Origin: Paenibacillus sp. FSL R5-0490
GTDB lineage: Bacteria; Bacillota; Bacilli; Bacillales; Cytobacillaceae
Direction: 5' to 3'
NCBI RefSeq assembly: GCF_001956215.1
Contig: NZ_MRTQ01000019.1
Location: 44,570-108,569, forward strand
DNA length: 64,000 nt
The notes under the pieces are model-generated. The model saw nothing but the letters and a program-made list of their open reading frames with translations. It was not told where the DNA came from and ran no database searches. This document shows, one piece after another, positions 10,925 through 20,239 of the stretch. Each line of letters opens with the position of its first letter. Position 1 is the stretch's first letter. The position numbers and the translations under genes were made by a program.

Positions 10925-11548
10925 TTAATCCTTCGACAAATTTCTTAATTTCCTGTATACGCGAATAACTTCGGAATCTTTTCTGGAAATCAAGGTGTCA
11001 ATCAGCTCTGCATATTGCTGCTTGGTGATCATCATTTTCTCTAAATCCAAAGAATTGTAATAATCTTTGAGAATGATCCAAATACGGAGGAAAAGATGAT
11101 TATCTGCGAATGTGACGATTTCAAGAAAAAAGTCATCATCTGTGTAGTCTGCTTCCAGGGTCCATTTTTTGAACCTCAGAAGCCGATCTTCATCAGCCTT
11201 TTGAATAATTAGCCATAAACAGTCAAGTTCGATAAGAAACTTGGTTTCTTTTACATCTCTTATAGATTTCTTATCCTGAAGAATAAACGTGCTGAGCAGC
11301 TGTACGAGCTGATGCCCCCTAAAATCCCTCATAAAAGTTCCCTCGCCTCTCCTTGTCTCAATTAAGCCAAGAAGTTCAAGAGCTCTTAATGCTTCCCGAA
11401 CGGAAGAGCGCCCGACACCCAGGCGCTCTGACAGCTCTCTTTCGGAAGGCAATCGATCTCCAGGCTTAAGGCCATCATGTTCAATCATGGTCCTAAGCTG
11501 TTTGACAATGCCGATATAAACCTTCGTGTTATTTTGAGGTGAATTCAC
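10925..11548 (-). CDS. GntR family (FadR subfamily, FCD domain) transcriptional regulator
   Basis: 207 residues. An N-terminal winged helix-turn-helix (about residues 10-75: KPGDRLPSERELSERLGVGR, then SSVREALRALELLGLIE) is followed by a shortened all-helical FCD effector domain. Members usually sense small carboxylates, acyl-CoAs or sugar acids; the ligand here is not evident. It starts eight bases after the malic enzyme stop, so the two are co-transcribed. TGGTCAGACCA sites before this unit and before accDA are its likely targets (inference), suggesting a local regulator of malate-to-malonyl-CoA flow. Confidence 0.9.
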   Translation of the reverse strand: MNSPQNNTKVYIGIVKQLRTMIEHDGLKPGDRLPSERELSERLGVGRSSVREALRALELLGLIETRRGEGTFMRDFRGHQLVQLLSTFILQDKKSIRDVKETKFLIELDCLWLIIQKADEDRLLRFKKWTLEADYTDDDFFLEIVTFADNHLFLRIWIILKDYYNSLDLEKMMITKQQYAELIDTLISRKDSEVIRVYRKLRNLSKD

Positions 11549-11556
11549 TTATGGAA

Positions 11557-12795
11557 TCACTCACCTTTTCCAATGACTGCAAGTTGCTTCGTTTTTTCCT
11601 TCACTTCTTCAGGATCGACTTTAATGCGGGCAACGCCGGTTTCCATAGCTGCCTTTGCTACAGCAGCTGCAACTTCCGGTGCTACACGGGGATCGAATGG
11701 CCCCGGGATGACATAATCTGCATTCAATTCATCCTGATGCACCAGATTAGCAATGGCTTCTACAGCAGCCACTTTCATTTTCTCATTGATATGAGTTGCC
11801 CGGACATCCAGTGCTCCGCGGAAGATTCCTGGGAAAGCCAGCACATTGTTTACCTGGTTTGGAAAATCGGATCTTCCGGTTCCAACCACCATTGCCCCAG
11901 CCGCTTTCGCTTCTTCAGGCATAATTTCAGGAGTTGGATTAGCCATAGCGAATATAATCGGATCCTGATTCATAGTGCCAATCATTTCAGCCGTCAGGGC
12001 TCCGGCAGCAGAAACCCCGATGAATACGTCAGCCCCTTTAATAACATCTGCAAGGCTTCCATTCGCATTCTCGCGATTCGTGTACTTTGCAACTTCATTT
12101 TTAATTTCATTCATACCCTGAGGGCGGCCTTCATAAATAGCACCTTTGGTGTCACACATTATGATATCGCGTACACCGTAGCTGTATAAAAGTTTAATAA
12201 TGGCAATCCCGGCAGCACCGGCACCATTTGCGACTACCTTAATTTCATTCATCTTCTTCCCGGAAAGCTTCAGGGCATTTACAAGGCCTGCAACAGTTAC
12301 AATGGCAGTGCCATGCTGATCATCATGAAAAACGGGAATGTTTGTTTCCTTCTTTAGTCGCTCCTCTACATAAAAGCAATTGGGAGCAGCAATATCTTCA
12401 AGGTTTACGCCTCCAAATGTAGGCTCGAGCAGTTTTACAGTCTCAACAATTTTATCTACGTCTGTCGTATTAAGGCAAATTGGAAATGCATCCACTCCTG
12501 CAAAACTTTTGAAAAGTACAGCTTTTCCTTCCATTACAGGCAGGGCAGCTTCCGGCCCGATATTCCCCAGTCCCAGCACTGCTGTTCCATCGGAAACAAC
12601 CGCGACCATGTTGCCTTTCATTGTATATTCATAGACAGTTTCCGGCTTATCATAAATTTCCTTGCAGGGCTCAGCAACCCCCGGTGAGTAAGCAAGACTT
12701 AAGTCTTTGGCATTTCGCACCTGTACTTTAGATTTAGATTCCAATTTCCCTTTATTAGCTCTATGCATATGCAAAGCTTCTTCGCGTAAGGTCAA
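11557..12795 (-). CDS. ytsJ: NAD(P)-dependent malic enzyme (YtsJ type)
   Basis: Decarboxylates malate to pyruvate with NAD(P)H formation; B. subtilis YtsJ is the main NADPH-producing malic enzyme. 412 residues starting MTLREEALHMHRANKGK. Seen are SLAYSPGVAEPCKEIYDKP (with the catalytic Tyr), the metal-binding PVFHDDQHGTA and the dinucleotide fold VVANGAGAAGIAII. The start is TTG: GAGGAG lies eight bases upstream, and the protein then aligns with YtsJ; the upstream in-frame GTG overlaps the ribosome site. Confidence 0.95.
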   Translation of the reverse strand: MTLREEALHMHRANKGKLESKSKVQVRNAKDLSLAYSPGVAEPCKEIYDKPETVYEYTMKGNMVAVVSDGTAVLGLGNIGPEAALPVMEGKAVLFKSFAGVDAFPICLNTTDVDKIVETVKLLEPTFGGVNLEDIAAPNCFYVEERLKKETNIPVFHDDQHGTAIVTVAGLVNALKLSGKKMNEIKVVANGAGAAGIAIIKLLYSYGVRDIIMCDTKGAIYEGRPQGMNEIKNEVAKYTNRENANGSLADVIKGADVFIGVSAAGALTAEMIGTMNQDPIIFAMANPTPEIMPEEAKAAGAMVVGTGRSDFPNQVNNVLAFPGIFRGALDVRATHINEKMKVAAVEAIANLVHQDELNADYVIPGPFDPRVAPEVAAAVAKAAMETGVARIKVDPEEVKEKTKQLAVIGKGE

Positions 12796-12918
12796 AATTT
12801 TCACTCCTCATATTCCGGATAGGATTATATATAAACATAGACTTGACGAATACATGCTTTAAACCCAGCTGCAGTTCTGTTTCAGTATCAGATTGAGCAG
12901 GGCTTTTCTTTCACTCAC

Positions 12919-12978
12919 AGTGGTCAGACCAGTTTATTTTTCTTCTTACAAATATACCATAATTGTTATTGTTGTAAA
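12919..12978 (-). promoter_or_regulatory. Promoter and TGGTCAGACCA operator of ytsJ-gntR
   Basis: Minus strand: TTTACA (12973-12978), 16-base spacer, extended -10 TGGTATATT with TATATT at 12951-12956. The 11-bp palindrome TGGTCAGACCA (12921-12931) starts 20 bases beyond the -10, a roadblock position. The same core precedes accDA. The promoter lies right after dnaE, so dnaE need not drive ytsJ. Confidence 0.7.
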
Positions 12979-12984
12979 GGGTAA

Positions 12985-15900
12985 TTACTTTAAAACGACG
13001 TTATTCCGGCCAAGCAGCTGCATAAGTAAATTCAGGAAATCCACTGTCGGCGAGACCAGATCCTCTTCACCCAGGCGAATGGTTTTTCGGGAGGTTTCAT
13101 AATACAAAACCACTTGAACACTGCCTTCATTTTTCTTAAATAATTCTTTGAGCAAACGAAGATTTTCCGTTGTCTCCCGATCCTCAGTAATCCTTAAATA
13201 CAATACGGGATCTTTATTTTGCATTTTTTCAACGGCTTCCTTCACATCATCCAGGTGCTGTACAATCAGCTGCTTTTTTCCGTCCCGTTCCTCCAGCTTT
13301 CCCTCCGCTAAGACGATGTTTCCCTGAGAGCAGAGCATGGAAAACCGGTTAAACACCTTTGGAAATACAACTGCCTCCATATCCCCCGTCTGATCGCTCA
13401 AGGAAAGAAACGCCATTGGTTCGCCTTTTTTCGTACGGATTTTTTTCACTTCGGATAAATAAGCAACTGTCTTTGCCTTTTTAACCGTTTTTTCGAGTTC
13501 AGTCAGCGGACAGGCTTCCAGCAGGGAAAAATAGGATTCGTAAATTGAAACAGGATGATCTGATAAATATAGGCCGAGCACCTCTTTTTCAAATCTCAGC
13601 TTGTCCTCGGAACGGATCGGATCTACTTCTGTATATTTAGGCTTAGGAAAAAATTCATCATCTTCAAAGAAATCAGCTTGATCATCTTCCGGCAAAACAA
13701 GCTGGGCATGCTCCGCAGCTACATCCAGGCTTGCCAGAAGAACAGCTCTATCTTCTCCAAATTCATCAAAGCTGCCTGAATGTACCAGCGATTCAAGGAT
13801 TTTGCGATTTACTGCTTTTGTTGAAACCCTTATGCAAAAATCAAACAGATCTTCAAAGCGCTTGTTTTTTCTCGCCTGAAAAATATCTCTTAAAGCTGCA
13901 GCACCAATTCCTTTTATAGCAGCCAGGCTATATCTGATAGAATTTTTCTCTGCCAGAAAGGAGTAGCCGCTTTTATTAATGGAAGGCGGGCTGAGCGTTA
14001 AGCCCATCTGCCTCAGTTCTCCGATATATTGGGCAATCCTGCCTTCATTTCCGATAGCAGAAGTCAGCAGGGAAGCCATAAAGTGAAGAGGATAATGAGT
14101 TTTCAAATAAGCCAGCTGATAGGCTATGAAGCTATATGCAACAGCATGGCTCCGGTTGAATCCATAATTTGCGAACCGGACGATTAAGTCATATATATCA
14201 TGAGCGGTTTGCTCATTATAGCCTTTATTGACTGCTCCCCCAACGAAATGGACACGCTCACGGTCAAGCACTTCTTTTTGCTTCTTGCTGACCGCTCTCC
14301 GAAGCAAATCTGCTTCACCCAATGAAAATCCGGCCATTTTTGCAGCGATTTGCATAATTTGTTCCTGATACACGATGACTCCATACGTATTTTCAAGAAT
14401 AGGCTTCAAGTCAGGATGAGGATATATGATTGGCTTCCTTCCGTGCTTCCTGTCAATAAAAAGAGGGATATTTTCCATTGGGCCTGGGCGATAAAGAGCA
14501 TTGACAGCCACTATATCCTCAAACCGCGTTGGCTGAAGCCTTGTCAGGACACTGCGCATCCCATCAGATTCAAGCTGGAAAATACCTGTTGTATCTCCTC
14601 TTCCCAATAGACTGTATACATCCTCATCATCCAGGGGAATTTGTTTTATATCAATCTGTGTGCCTGTCTTTCTCTGTATAGAGCTTAGGATATTCTCAAT
14701 TAATGTCAGGTTTCTAAGACCGAGAAAATCCATTTTTAAAAGGCCGACATCCTCGAGATGCTCCATTGAATATTGGGTCAAATAAACATTTTCATGCCCT
14801 TTTTGTATAGGAATGGCCTCAACAAGCGGATGTTCGCTGATGACAACCCCGGCTGCATGGGTCGATGTATGTCTTGGGAGTCCTTCCAGTTTGACAGCTG
14901 TTTCAAATAGTCTCCTATTTAAATCGGATTCCTGGGTAAATCTTCTTAAAGGCTCAGATTCTTTGTAGGCCTCTTTGAGAGTGATGCCTAATTTGGAAGG
15001 TATTTTTTTTGAAAGCATGTCCAGCTCTTTAGGATTAAGGCCAAATGCCCTGCCGACATCCCGGAGTGCCGCTTTGGCAGCAAGGGTCCCAAATGTAAGA
15101 ATTTGTGCCACATGCAGTTCTCCATATTTTTGGGATACATACCGAATTACCTCATCCCTTCTGTGATCCGGGAAATCGATATCAATATCAGGCATGGAGA
15201 TTCTTTCCGGGTTAAGGAACCGCTCAAATAGGAGTTGATGCTCAATGGGATCCACATCTGTTATGTAGAGGACATAAGCAACCATCGAACCGGCTGCAGA
15301 TCCCCGTCCCGGACCTGTTAAAATGCCATTTTCCCTCGAGAATTTCATAAAATCCCAAACGATTAGAAAATAATCACTGAATTTCATGTTCCTGATTATG
15401 TTCAGCTCATACCGCAGCCGATCCTTATGCTCATCATTGCCATCCGGATATCTGTCAGCAAAGCCCTGCCGGCACACTTCTTCCAACAGCTCATCGGCAC
15501 TCATTCCTCCTGCAGCAGGGTACTTAGGGAGATTCTGTTTATCCAGCTCAAGCATTACATTGCATTGCTCAGCAATCATAATCGTATTCTCTAATGCATC
15601 CGGATACTCTGATAACAGTTCCGCCATTTCCCCGGATGACTTTAAGTAATACTCATTGCTCTTCAGCCGTTCTCTTTCTTCATCCTGGAGCTTTTCACCA
15701 TTTTTAATGGCCAGCAGACACTCATGGGCAAAAGCTTCCTCTTTTTTTATGTAACAGACACCATTTGAAGCCGCCAGGCCAATCCCGGCTTCTTCTGAAA
15801 GCTTAACCAGAGTGTCGTGGATTTTTTTTTCATCATGCAGCCCATGATCCTGTAAAGCGAAGAAGAAAGAATTTGGCCCGAAAATGCTGCCGAAAAGGTC

Positions 15901-16344
15901 AGCTGTTCTTTTTGCCTGGCCGTATTCACCTGCCACAAGAGATTGTTCGATCTCCCCATCCAAGCCTGGAGTTAAAGCAAACAATCCTCCGGCATAGTGT
16001 TTAAGCCATTTAACAGGAATGCCTCCAGGCGATTTTGTCTGGACCGTGCTCGTGATTTTTAATAGATTCTGAAACCCCTGCCGGTTTTTAGCCAGGAGGA
16101 CCAATGGATAAGCTTCGCCTTCAGATTTCTCGCTTAGTACATCCACAGTGAGTCCCAGGATCGGCTTTATGGACTGCTTAAGACATTCTTTATAAAAGGC
16201 GACTGCCCCGTACATGACATTTCGGTCCGTCAGAGCCAGGGCAGGAAACCTATTTTCCCTTGCGCCCGTCACAAGCTGCTCTATTCTTGCCGTGCTCGAC
16301 AGCAGGCTATACGCGCTATATACATGAAGGTGAATAAATGACAT
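12985..16344 (-). CDS. dnaE: DNA polymerase III alpha subunit DnaE
   Basis: Essential replicative polymerase of the DnaE3 type, acting with PolC at the fork in Firmicutes. 1119 residues. An N-terminal PHP domain starts MSFIHLHVYSAYSLLSS; the palm carries catalytic aspartates in MPDIDIDFPDHRRDEV (around residues 385-395); finger and helix-hairpin-helix regions follow; an OB fold lies near the C-terminus (TVAYLSEVKKIRTKKGEPMA). An upstream in-frame ATG would add 43 poorly conserved residues; the chosen ATG has AAGGGTG before it. Divergent from ytrH. Confidence 0.96.
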   Translation of the reverse strand: MSFIHLHVYSAYSLLSSTARIEQLVTGARENRFPALALTDRNVMYGAVAFYKECLKQSIKPILGLTVDVLSEKSEGEAYPLVLLAKNRQGFQNLLKITSTVQTKSPGGIPVKWLKHYAGGLFALTPGLDGEIEQSLVAGEYGQAKRTADLFGSIFGPNSFFFALQDHGLHDEKKIHDTLVKLSEEAGIGLAASNGVCYIKKEEAFAHECLLAIKNGEKLQDEERERLKSNEYYLKSSGEMAELLSEYPDALENTIMIAEQCNVMLELDKQNLPKYPAAGGMSADELLEEVCRQGFADRYPDGNDEHKDRLRYELNIIRNMKFSDYFLIVWDFMKFSRENGILTGPGRGSAAGSMVAYVLYITDVDPIEHQLLFERFLNPERISMPDIDIDFPDHRRDEVIRYVSQKYGELHVAQILTFGTLAAKAALRDVGRAFGLNPKELDMLSKKIPSKLGITLKEAYKESEPLRRFTQESDLNRRLFETAVKLEGLPRHTSTHAAGVVISEHPLVEAIPIQKGHENVYLTQYSMEHLEDVGLLKMDFLGLRNLTLIENILSSIQRKTGTQIDIKQIPLDDEDVYSLLGRGDTTGIFQLESDGMRSVLTRLQPTRFEDIVAVNALYRPGPMENIPLFIDRKHGRKPIIYPHPDLKPILENTYGVIVYQEQIMQIAAKMAGFSLGEADLLRRAVSKKQKEVLDRERVHFVGGAVNKGYNEQTAHDIYDLIVRFANYGFNRSHAVAYSFIAYQLAYLKTHYPLHFMASLLTSAIGNEGRIAQYIGELRQMGLTLSPPSINKSGYSFLAEKNSIRYSLAAIKGIGAAALRDIFQARKNKRFEDLFDFCIRVSTKAVNRKILESLVHSGSFDEFGEDRAVLLASLDVAAEHAQLVLPEDDQADFFEDDEFFPKPKYTEVDPIRSEDKLRFEKEVLGLYLSDHPVSIYESYFSLLEACPLTELEKTVKKAKTVAYLSEVKKIRTKKGEPMAFLSLSDQTGDMEAVVFPKVFNRFSMLCSQGNIVLAEGKLEERDGKKQLIVQHLDDVKEAVEKMQNKDPVLYLRITEDRETTENLRLLKELFKKNEGSVQVVLYYETSRKTIRLGEEDLVSPTVDFLNLLMQLLGRNNVVLK

Positions 16345-16434
16345 GTTTCTCACACCCTTAATTTCTGCTATTTTCATTATAGAACGCCCGTTTCCAAAAA
16401 GAAAATATGTTCTCTTTTTAACAGCACCTAAAAA

Positions 16435-16463
16435 ACATATTTTATTAAGTTTGTCCATATGAT
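16435..16463 (+). promoter_or_regulatory. Sigma-E-type promoter of ytrHI
   Basis: ACATATT (16435-16441), 14-base spacer, CATATGAT (16456-16463) closely matches the sigma-E pattern (KMATATT / CATACANT). It lies about 50 bases before ytrH. ytrHI is known to be mother-cell expressed in B. subtilis. Confidence 0.65.
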
Positions 16464-16515
16464 GAAGTATCAAGATAATTCTGGCAGGACCATTCCTGCA
16501 GCGAGGATGGATGAT

Positions 16516-16854
16516 ATGAATACCCAGCCCTTTTTCTCCACTTTAATTGAGAGCTATTTCATTGCGTTCGGTGTTTTAATTGGAGGTTCAATCATTGGCG
16601 GCATGGCTGCTTTTCTGACAGGAAAGCCTCCTTTAAATCAAATCTTCCAGATTTCCAGTATGATTCGCATTTGGGCCATCATTGCAGCGATAGGGGGGAC
16701 CTTTGATACAGTTTACAGCTTTGAAAGAGGCGTTATGGACGGACAGACTAAGGACATCTTCAAGCAATTTATGCTGATTCTTTCTGCTCTCGGAGGGGCC
16801 CAGACCGGCGCCATGCTCATTAACTGGCTGACTCAGGAGAACATTTCGGCATGA
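16516..16854 (+). CDS. ytrH: Sporulation membrane protein YtrH
   Basis: 112 residues, hydrophobic, with about three membrane segments (IGGSIIGGMAAFLTG, MIRIWAIIAAIGGTFD, the C-terminal LILSALGGAQTGAMLINWL). It matches the YtrH family needed for efficient sporulation. The start MNTQPFFSTLIESYF was chosen because GAGG lies nine bases upstream; earlier in-frame ATG codons have no ribosome site. The stop overlaps the ytrI start (ATGA). Confidence 0.88.
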   Translation: MNTQPFFSTLIESYFIAFGVLIGGSIIGGMAAFLTGKPPLNQIFQISSMIRIWAIIAAIGGTFDTVYSFERGVMDGQTKDIFKQFMLILSALGGAQTGAMLINWLTQENISA

Positions 16855-17351
16855 GGATACCGCCTTACTACCGATTGCCATCCTGGCAGCGTTTTTTTGC
16901 AGGAATGGCGCTGGGAGGCATCATCAGCTGGTTTATTTTTTTATTTATCTTTGGGCAATGGCAGGAGAGATACAGCAAAGAAATCAAGCTTCAGCAGGAT
17001 GCTATTTATGAATTGGAAAAAGATAAAGAAATCTGGCAGGAGGAATTTAAAAAATTAAATAAAGAAAACCAGAAAAAACTGACTGTCCAGGATATTTCCA
17101 TTAAAATTGTCAACGGCGACAAATATAAACTGGATTCCTTCAGTGTTTTCCAGCTGGAAGATAAAATAAAAGAGGATATCAGCATGATGATTGCCAAAGA
17201 CATGGATACTGTATATAAAAGCAGTGAACTGATCAAAAAAATCATAGAGAATAAGACACATCGCGTAAACGAAAAAAGGTACCGGGTGGAAGTTAAAGAA
17301 TTGGTCATCTATACCACTGTCTCAATTGAATTGAATATAATGCTGGATTAA
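16851..17351 (+). CDS. ytrI: Sporulation membrane protein YtrI
   Basis: 166 residues: a short cytoplasmic N-terminus, one membrane helix near residues 15-38 (FFAGMALGGIISWFIFLFIFG), then a coiled-coil stalk (YSKEIKLQQDAIYELEKDKE) and a small globular end. Family and position match B. subtilis YtrI, a mother-cell sporulation protein of unknown mechanism. ATGA overlap with ytrH indicates coupled translation. Confidence 0.88.
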   Translation: MRIPPYYRLPSWQRFFAGMALGGIISWFIFLFIFGQWQERYSKEIKLQQDAIYELEKDKEIWQEEFKKLNKENQKKLTVQDISIKIVNGDKYKLDSFSVFQLEDKIKEDISMMIAKDMDTVYKSSELIKKIIENKTHRVNEKRYRVEVKELVIYTTVSIELNIMLD

Positions 17352-17376
17352 TGCCCGGCTTTTTTTGCCGGGCATT
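17350..17376. terminator. Hairpin between convergent ytrI and nrnA
   Basis: AATGCCCGGC and GCCGGGCATT, a 10-bp perfect stem with a T7 loop, fill the 30-base gap. The U-tails are poor on both strands, so termination strength is uncertain. Confidence 0.6.
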
Positions 17377-17381
17377 ATATG

Positions 17382-18320
17382 TCAGTTGTCTCTGCAGACA
17401 GCCTCAAGGTCACTTACAACGGTTTCCATCTCATCCCATGAATAAATGGAAGCTCCGGCAGCAAGGGGGTGTCCTCCGCCTTTATACTTCCTTGCAATTT
17501 CATTAATTATTGGACCCTTAGAACGGAACCGTACACGGATTTGATCGCTTTCCTCGATAAAGAAAACCCATGCTTTTATTCCCTTCACATCGCCAAGAGT
17601 GCTTACGAGCAGGGATGCTTTGGAAGGCACCGCCTGAAATTCTTCGAGCAATTCCTTTTTCAGGATCATGACAGCAGCCCCGCTGGATCTCATCTCAAAA
17701 TTCTGCAGCACATATCCCTTCAGTTTAACAATATTTGCGTCCAGCTCGTACATCTTATCAAACAGTTCCGGACGTGAAAAATTATAATGAATCAGTTCAC
17801 CTGCAAAGGCAAACGTCTTTTCTGTTGTGCTGGGATAAAGGAAACGGCCGGTGTCGCCAACTATTCCAGCAAATAAAAGCCTGGCCGCCTCATCAGACAT
17901 TTTTAGTCCCTGTTCTTTGCCGAAAAGATAAAACTCATAAATCATTTCACTTGTAGAGCTTGCATCTGTATCCACCCACATTAAATCCCCATACGGATCC
18001 ATATTAGGGTGATGATCAATTTTAATCAGCTTGCTGCCCGTTCCATATCTGCCATCACATATCCGCTCTGCATTTGCTGTATCACAGACAATGACCAGCG
18101 CACCTTTATATGTATCATCAGATATTTCATCAAGCCTTCTCATATAATGAAGTGTTTCTTCTTCCTGCCCGACAGTAAAGATCGCTTTCTCCGGAAATGA
18201 AGCCTTAAGGATTTCAGCAAGGCCCCCCTGTGAACCATACGCATCCGGGTCCGGACGGACATGCCTATGAATAATGATTGTTTCATATTTTATTATTTCA
18301 TCTAATATCTTCTGTTTCAT
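17382..18320 (-). CDS. nrnA: Bifunctional oligoribonuclease / pAp phosphatase NrnA
   Basis: Degrades short RNA oligonucleotides and 3'-phosphoadenosine 5'-phosphate. 312 residues of the DHH-DHHA1 family: IIHRHVRPDPDAYGSQ, VCDT, the DHH motif in KIDHHPNMDPYGD, and the C-terminal DHHA1 glycine-rich GGGHPLAAGAS. Order ytrI-nrnA-ytpI matches B. subtilis. Convergent to ytrI. Confidence 0.95.
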   Translation of the reverse strand: MKQKILDEIIKYETIIIHRHVRPDPDAYGSQGGLAEILKASFPEKAIFTVGQEEETLHYMRRLDEISDDTYKGALVIVCDTANAERICDGRYGTGSKLIKIDHHPNMDPYGDLMWVDTDASSTSEMIYEFYLFGKEQGLKMSDEAARLLFAGIVGDTGRFLYPSTTEKTFAFAGELIHYNFSRPELFDKMYELDANIVKLKGYVLQNFEMRSSGAAVMILKKELLEEFQAVPSKASLLVSTLGDVKGIKAWVFFIEESDQIRVRFRSKGPIINEIARKYKGGGHPLAAGASIYSWDEMETVVSDLEAVCRDN

Positions 18321-18458
18321 GGCGCGCTCCTTTTATTCTGAATACTATATTTTTACCATACCACCATGAAAAGAAAAAGAAAACACTGCACGCTTATGGC
18401 ATTTTTTTAATAATGAAGGTAGAATAATAAGAGATTGTCGAAACTTGGAGGTTATGAA

Positions 18459-18764
18459 ATGCCTATATTTGTTATCCTGATTATACTCTCTTTTTCTTTC
18501 TATATTTTCTACAAAGTAAAGTTCTTCAGAAGCAGACAGCCGGCTGAAAGACAATGGATATCAGCCAAGTCCAGAATTGCCCTGGGTTCATTTGTTGCCA
18601 TATTTGGCCTTAATCAGCTGTTTTTATACGACACAACAACTGCTCTCATTGTGGCGATTGTGTTTATTCTTATTGGCGGTCTAAGCATATGGGGCGGCAT
18701 AAAAGCATATAAATTTTACACGCCTCATGCTGTGAAAGAAGCTGAAGCAGCAAGGAAAAATTAA
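18459..18764 (+). CDS. ytpI: YtpI family membrane protein
   Basis: 101 residues with three hydrophobic segments (about residues 2-17, 40-58 and 62-80) and a charged tail. Position and sequence fit the YtpI family, whose function is unknown. The start MPIFVILIILSF has TTGGAGG seven bases upstream, better than the earlier in-frame ATG. Divergent from nrnA. Confidence 0.85.
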   Translation: MPIFVILIILSFSFYIFYKVKFFRSRQPAERQWISAKSRIALGSFVAIFGLNQLFLYDTTTALIVAIVFILIGGLSIWGGIKAYKFYTPHAVKEAEAARKN

Positions 18765-18792
18765 ATACCCGGCTCTTCAGAAAGGGCCCTGC

Positions 18793-18827
18793 AAAAAAAA
18801 GCCGTTCATTTTTGAGCGGCTTTTTAT
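18793..18827. terminator. Bidirectional terminator between ytpI and ytoI
   Basis: AGCCGTTCA/TGAGCGGCT (one G-T pair) flanked by A8 on the left and T5 on the right, so it can act on both convergent genes. Confidence 0.8.
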
Positions 18828-18837
18828 CATTTCTCTA

Positions 18838-20157
18838 TTAATGTCTATCAATCAGCTGGCACATCATCATGGCTTTGCCAACAAGGACACCTTCGTTAAA
18901 AACTTCAACATCCACTTTACCAAACTTCCGCCCTACTTCCAGGACTTTGGGATTGATTTCAAGCATGCTGTCAATCTGAACAGGTTTTATAAAGTAGACA
19001 GTCATATTTTCAACTACGAGATCTCCCTTTTTATAGCTTCTTAACACTCTGTTTGCCGCTTCCGATACAATGGTTGTAAAGACTCCATAGGAAATCGTTC
19101 CAAGGTGGTTCGTCATCTGCGGAGTAACCTCGCAGCGATAGACGTCATCCCCTTTTGTTTTCCCCCGTGTCATAACCAGCTGGCTGGTGACAATATCGTC
19201 AATTGTTTCACCCACCTGCGGCTGCCTTTGTATCATCTGCAAAGCTTTCAGCACATCCTGTCGGCTTACAATGCCTTCGAGTTTATTCGCTTCATCCACG
19301 ACTGGAAGCAATTCAATTCCTTCCCACACCATCATATGCGAGGAAGAAGCAACGCTCGTTTTCCCGCCAACTGTCATTGGGTTTTTAGTCATGATTTTTT
19401 CGATAAGCGTTTCCTTGTCATGTCCCATGATATCCTTGGAAGTAACTACTCCCTGCACCTTGAGATTATTATCGACAACCGGGAATCGGCTGTGGCCGGT
19501 TTCGCGGTTATATGTCATCCAATCTGCGATTGTATCGGTTGTTTTCAGGAAAATTGCCTCTTGCAGAGGAGTAAGGATATCTTCAACAAGTACAATCTCT
19601 TTTTTAATCAGCTGGTCATAAATAGCCCGATTGATCATAGTCGCCACTGTGAAGGTATCATAACTGCTTGAGATCACAGGCATCTGCAAATCGTCGGCCA
19701 GCTTTTTGACATGGTCTTCGGTATCAAATCCCCCGGTAATTAATACAGCAGCGCCAGCCTTCAAAGCTAATTCGTGTGCCTGTGTCCGGTTTCCGACGAT
19801 CAGCAGATTTCCGGCATCTGTGTATCTCATCATTGCTTCAAGCTTCATCGCCCCAATAACAAATTTGTTCAATGTTTTATGAAGCCCTGCTCTTCCACCG
19901 AGCACCTGGCCGTCAACGATATTAACAACTTCTGCAAAAGTAAGCTTCTCAATATTCTCTTTCTTTTTCCGCTCGATTCTTATGGTCCCAACACGTTCTA
20001 TTGTACTGACATATCCCTTATTTTCAGCATCCTTAATCGCTCTGTATGCCGTCCCTTCACTCACAGCGAGCGCCTTGGCGATCTGTCTGACCGATATCTT
20101 TTCTCCAATTGGCAGTTCATCAATATATTGTAATATTTGCTCATGCTTAGTAGCCAA
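18838..20157 (-). CDS. ytoI: CBS-HotDog transcription factor YtoI (SpxR-like)
   Basis: 439 residues in four parts: an N-terminal helix-turn-helix (KISVRQIAKALAVSEGTAYR), a DRTGG domain (about 70-180), a pair of CBS domains (about 195-310, ending IVSRQDVLKALQ) and a C-terminal hotdog/thioesterase-like domain. This is the architecture of Streptococcus SpxR. CBS domains often bind adenine nucleotides; the ligand is unknown here. The start is TTG (MATKHEQILQYI) with GAGG nine bases upstream; the GTG three codons earlier abuts the ribosome site. Confidence 0.9.
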   Translation of the reverse strand: MATKHEQILQYIDELPIGEKISVRQIAKALAVSEGTAYRAIKDAENKGYVSTIERVGTIRIERKKKENIEKLTFAEVVNIVDGQVLGGRAGLHKTLNKFVIGAMKLEAMMRYTDAGNLLIVGNRTQAHELALKAGAAVLITGGFDTEDHVKKLADDLQMPVISSSYDTFTVATMINRAIYDQLIKKEIVLVEDILTPLQEAIFLKTTDTIADWMTYNRETGHSRFPVVDNNLKVQGVVTSKDIMGHDKETLIEKIMTKNPMTVGGKTSVASSSHMMVWEGIELLPVVDEANKLEGIVSRQDVLKALQMIQRQPQVGETIDDIVTSQLVMTRGKTKGDDVYRCEVTPQMTNHLGTISYGVFTTIVSEAANRVLRSYKKGDLVVENMTVYFIKPVQIDSMLEINPKVLEVGRKFGKVDVEVFNEGVLVGKAMMMCQLIDRH

Positions 20158-20239
20158 GACTTTCACCCTCTACAAATTATTCCTTATTTTCATTATAAGG
20201 GTAAAGAGGCCTTGATACAATTGACTCCGGCAATCTTCA

